Assembly: GCA_900552705.1 (NCBI GenBank)
Contig: USAX01000097.1
Coordinates: 1 to 7,198, forward strand
Origin: an uncultured Collinsella sp.
Lineage (GTDB): Bacteria > Actinomycetota > Coriobacteriia > Coriobacteriales > Coriobacteriaceae
Length of the DNA stretch: 7,198 nt
Direction: 5' to 3'
Within the stretch, counting starts at the first letter, position 1, and each line of letters begins with the position of its first letter. The notes below the pieces were generated by a model, which saw only the letters and a program-made list of their open reading frames with translations, was not told the origin of the DNA and made no database searches. Positions 4,746-7,198 of the stretch are shown here, piece after piece. The position numbers and the translations under genes were made by a program.

Positions 4746-7198
4746 ATGTTCGAGAAGCGGCTCTTCTCCCTGGTTCCGCAGGCAACGCCCTACATTATGG
4801 CAAGCGTCCTGTTTAAGTGGATCGCGCTCATGGCAAACATCACGGTGATGTGGGTGCTTGCGCGCATCTTGGGCGGCATCGTCACGGACGGCCTTTCCGC
4901 CGCGCTCGCCGTCGACGCGCTCACGCAAGCCGCCTTGCCGCTCGCCGCCGCCATCATTGTGCGCGCCGCCGCCATCTATCTGGCGCAGCGTTCCGGCGAC
5001 AAGGCCGCGTTCGAGGCCGTCCGCCGCGTGCGCTCGCTCGTCTACGATAAGCTCACCGCACTCGGCCCCTCCTACACCGAGACCGTCCCCACCGCCGAGG
5101 CCGTCCAGACCAGCGTCGAGGGCGCCACGCAACTCCAGGTGTACTTTGGCGGTTACCTGCCGCAGCTCTTCTTTGCCGGCTTGGCACCCATCACGCTGTT
5201 TGTACTGCTCGTGGGCCAGGCGGGTCTTCCCGCCGCGCTGCTGCTCGCCTGCGTTCCGGTCATTCCCGTCTCCATCATGATGGTCATGCGCAACGCCAAA
5301 AAGATTGGTTCCGAGTACTGGGGCAGCTACGTCGACCTGGGCGGCATGTTCCTGGAGGCCGTGCAGGGTCTCACCACCCTTAAGGTCTACCAGGCCGATC
5401 GCAGCTGGCACGAGCGCATCAACGCCGAGTCCGAGCGTTTCCGCACAGCGACCATGCGCCTGCTGGTGATGCAACTGCGCTCCATTTGCGTTATGGACCT
5501 GGTCGTCTATATGGGCGCCGCGCTCGGCATTATCGTAGCCGCGCTGCAGCTCGCCACGGGCAAGATCGGCTTTGAGGCTGCCTTCCTCATCGTCTTTCTG
5601 TCGCAGGAGTTCTTTTTGCCCATGCGCCGCCTGGGATCGCTGTTCCACACGGCCATGAACGGCATGGCCGCCTCGCGCCGCATGTTTGGCATTTTGGATA
5701 CGCCCGAGCCCGAGCGCGGCGATGTTGAGCTTGACGGTCGCGGCGATATCGAGCTCGCAGGCGTGAGCTATGCCTACGGCGACCGCACCGTGCTGGACAG
5801 CGCCAGCGCGACCATTGCGCACGGCTCGCTCGTGGCACTCGTGGGCGAAAGCGGCGGCGGCAAGTCCACGCTCGCGGGGATTATCGCGGGCCGCAAGGAC
5901 GCCTACCGCGGCAGCGTGCGCATTGGCGGCGTCGAGCTGCGCGATGTCACGGCCGCCTCACTCATGCGCGCCGTCACGCTGGTGCCCACCAACGGCTACC
6001 TGTTTGCCGGCACCCTGCGCGACAACCTGCTGCTCGCCCAGCCCAACGCCACCGACACCGAGCTTTTGCGCGCGCTCGACCGCACGCGCGTGGCGGCCTT
6101 TGTGCGGGCCAACGGCGGGCTCGACATGGTGATTAACGAGGGTGGCACCAACCTTTCGGGCGGCCAGCGCCAGCGCGTGTGCATGGCCCGCGCCCTGCTG
6201 CACGACTCGCCGATCTATGTGTTTGACGAGGCTACGAGCAACGTCGATGCCGCAAGCGAGGCCGCGATCGGCGAGGTCATCGCGTCGCTTGCCGGCGGGC
6301 ACACTGTAATTGTGGTGGCACACCGCCTGTCGACGATCGTGGACGCCGATCAGATCCTGGTGCTGGAACGCGGCCGCATTGCCGAGCACGGGACTCACGG
6401 CGAGCTCTTGTCGGGCGCGGGCGCCTATGCGCGCATGTGGAACAGCCAGGAGCAGCTCTCGGCATATGCGTATGCGGAGGGTGATGCCGAGGATGCCGGC
6501 GCGGTTGAGGCTGTTGACGGCAGCACCGCCCGTACCGATGGCCTCAACGGTGCTGGCTCGTCTTCCGCTGCCGCGGCGCTTGACTCCGGCCGCGTCCGTC
6601 GCTCGGCGCCGTCCATCATGTGGCGCATGATGGGGCTCGTCCGACCGCTTGCCGGCTGGCTTGTGCTAGCCGTCGCGCTGGGCAGCATCGGCATGCTCAC
6701 CGCCGCGTTCGTGCCGGCCTTTGGCGCCCTCGGCCTTATGGCCGCGCTGGGCCGCAACGCCTTGGGGCTTGGTCTGATCGCAGCATGCGCGGCCTGCGCC
6801 GCCTGCGGCATCGCACGCGGGCCGCTCCACTACGGCGAGCAGCTCTGCAACCATTACATCGCATTCCGTCTGCTCGCGCACGTTCGCGACCTGGTGTTTG
6901 GCGCCCTGCGCCAGCTCGCCCCCGCCAAGCTCGAGGGCCGCGGCAAGGGCGAGCTCGTGAGCCTGGTCACCTCGGATATCGAGCTGCTCGAGGTCTTCTA
7001 CGCGCACACCATCTCGCCCATTGCCATAGCTCTGGTCTGCACCGTTGTGTTTGAGGGCTTTTTGCTGGCTGTGAGCCCCGAGCTCGCGGGCATCGCGCTC
7101 GTGGCCTACGCGGTCCTGGGCGTGCTGCTGCCCCTGACCTCGGCCAAGGCATGCGGCACCACCGGCCGCCAGAGCCGCGAGGGCGCCGGTAAGCTGGG
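4746..7198 (+). CDS. Fused CydDC-type ABC exporter (TMD-NBD-TMD...), 3' end cut by window edge
   Basis: The frame is open from ATG 4746 to the right edge (817 codons and two bases). Residues 1 to about 315 are a six-helix exporter membrane domain ending in EFFLPMRRLGSLFHTAMNG (288-306), as in CydD. NBD1 (about 331-565) has Walker A G367-ESGGGKST with K373, signature LSGGQ (470-474), Walker B D494 with catalytic E495, and H-loop H526. The Q-loop reads VPTNGYLF, with T415 where Gln is usual. An Ala/Asp/Ser-rich linker (566-620) leads without stop or restart signal into a second membrane domain. That domain has LHYGEQLCNHYIAFRLLA (694-711) and a SDIELLEVFYAHTISP block near 743-758, which recall CydC. 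CydDC exports thiols (cysteine, glutathione) and supports cytochrome bd assembly. The substrate here is unproven, and a related heterodimeric exporter is the alternative. The second NBD should follow outside the window. Confidence 0.9.
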   Translation, partial: MFEKRLFSLVPQATPYIMASVLFKWIALMANITVMWVLARILGGIVTDGLSAALAVDALTQAALPLAAAIIVRAAAIYLAQRSGDKAAFEAVRRVRSLVYDKLTALGPSYTETVPTAEAVQTSVEGATQLQVYFGGYLPQLFFAGLAPITLFVLLVGQAGLPAALLLACVPVIPVSIMMVMRNAKKIGSEYWGSYVDLGGMFLEAVQGLTTLKVYQADRSWHERINAESERFRTATMRLLVMQLRSICVMDLVVYMGAALGIIVAALQLATGKIGFEAAFLIVFLSQEFFLPMRRLGSLFHTAMNGMAASRRMFGILDTPEPERGDVELDGRGDIELAGVSYAYGDRTVLDSASATIAHGSLVALVGESGGGKSTLAGIIAGRKDAYRGSVRIGGVELRDVTAASLMRAVTLVPTNGYLFAGTLRDNLLLAQPNATDTELLRALDRTRVAAFVRANGGLDMVINEGGTNLSGGQRQRVCMARALLHDSPIYVFDEATSNVDAASEAAIGEVIASLAGGHTVIVVAHRLSTIVDADQILVLERGRIAEHGTHGELLSGAGAYARMWNSQEQLSAYAYAEGDAEDAGAVEAVDGSTARTDGLNGAGSSSAAAALDSGRVRRSAPSIMWRMMGLVRPLAGWLVLAVALGSIGMLTAAFVPAFGALGLMAALGRNALGLGLIAACAACAACGIARGPLHYGEQLCNHYIAFRLLAHVRDLVFGALRQLAPAKLEGRGKGELVSLVTSDIELLEVFYAHTISPIAIALVCTVVFEGFLLAVSPELAGIALVAYAVLGVLLPLTSAKACGTTGRQSREGAGKL

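Noticed and set aside
4671..5822. A 383-codon open frame on the minus strand opposite the ABC exporter
   Set aside because: It mirrors the codon pattern of the real plus-strand gene, has a Gly/Ala/His/Asp-rich composition with no recognisable domain, and spans the exporter leader.

Overview
The window is GC-rich and densely coded, with no rRNA, tRNA, CRISPR array or insertion sequence that I can see. Codon use, protein style and gene order (mazG, then eno, then a DivIC/FtsB-like gene, as in actinobacteria) point to a high-GC Actinomycetota member. The best guess is a Coriobacteriia gut anaerobe of the Collinsella type. This is inference from family resemblance, not a database match.

Layout. 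Positions 1-4362 are read on the minus strand, and 4746 to the right edge on the plus strand. Going leftward from 4362, an apparent three-gene operon comes first. It holds a stand-alone LarC C-terminal-domain protein (nickel-pincer cofactor family), a YfcE-type metallophosphoesterase and the nucleotide pyrophosphohydrolase MazG, and it ends in a hairpin terminator at 2360-2405. Enolase (930-2219) follows with its own upstream region and a strong terminator at 826-857. The last leftward gene is a DivIC/FtsB-family septum protein (start 734), cut by the left edge and preceded by its own extended -10 promoter. Rightward, one continuous reading frame from 4746 to the edge encodes a fused ABC exporter of CydDC type: membrane domain, ATPase, linker, second membrane domain. 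The second ATPase would lie beyond the window.

The 383-base gap between the divergent larC and ABC genes is the structurally richest non-coding stretch. It holds a perfect 18-bp inverted repeat whose arms are built from 20-21-bp tandem modules, plus a second AT-rich 9-bp inverted repeat.

Functionally this is mostly housekeeping: glycolysis (enolase), cell division (DivIC-like), NTP pool sanitation (MazG) and a small phosphodiesterase. The less ordinary items are the LarC2-only protein without its LarC1 partner, the modular inverted repeat beside it, and the fused exporter whose first ATPase lacks the Q-loop glutamine. I see no clear new defence or mobile system here.
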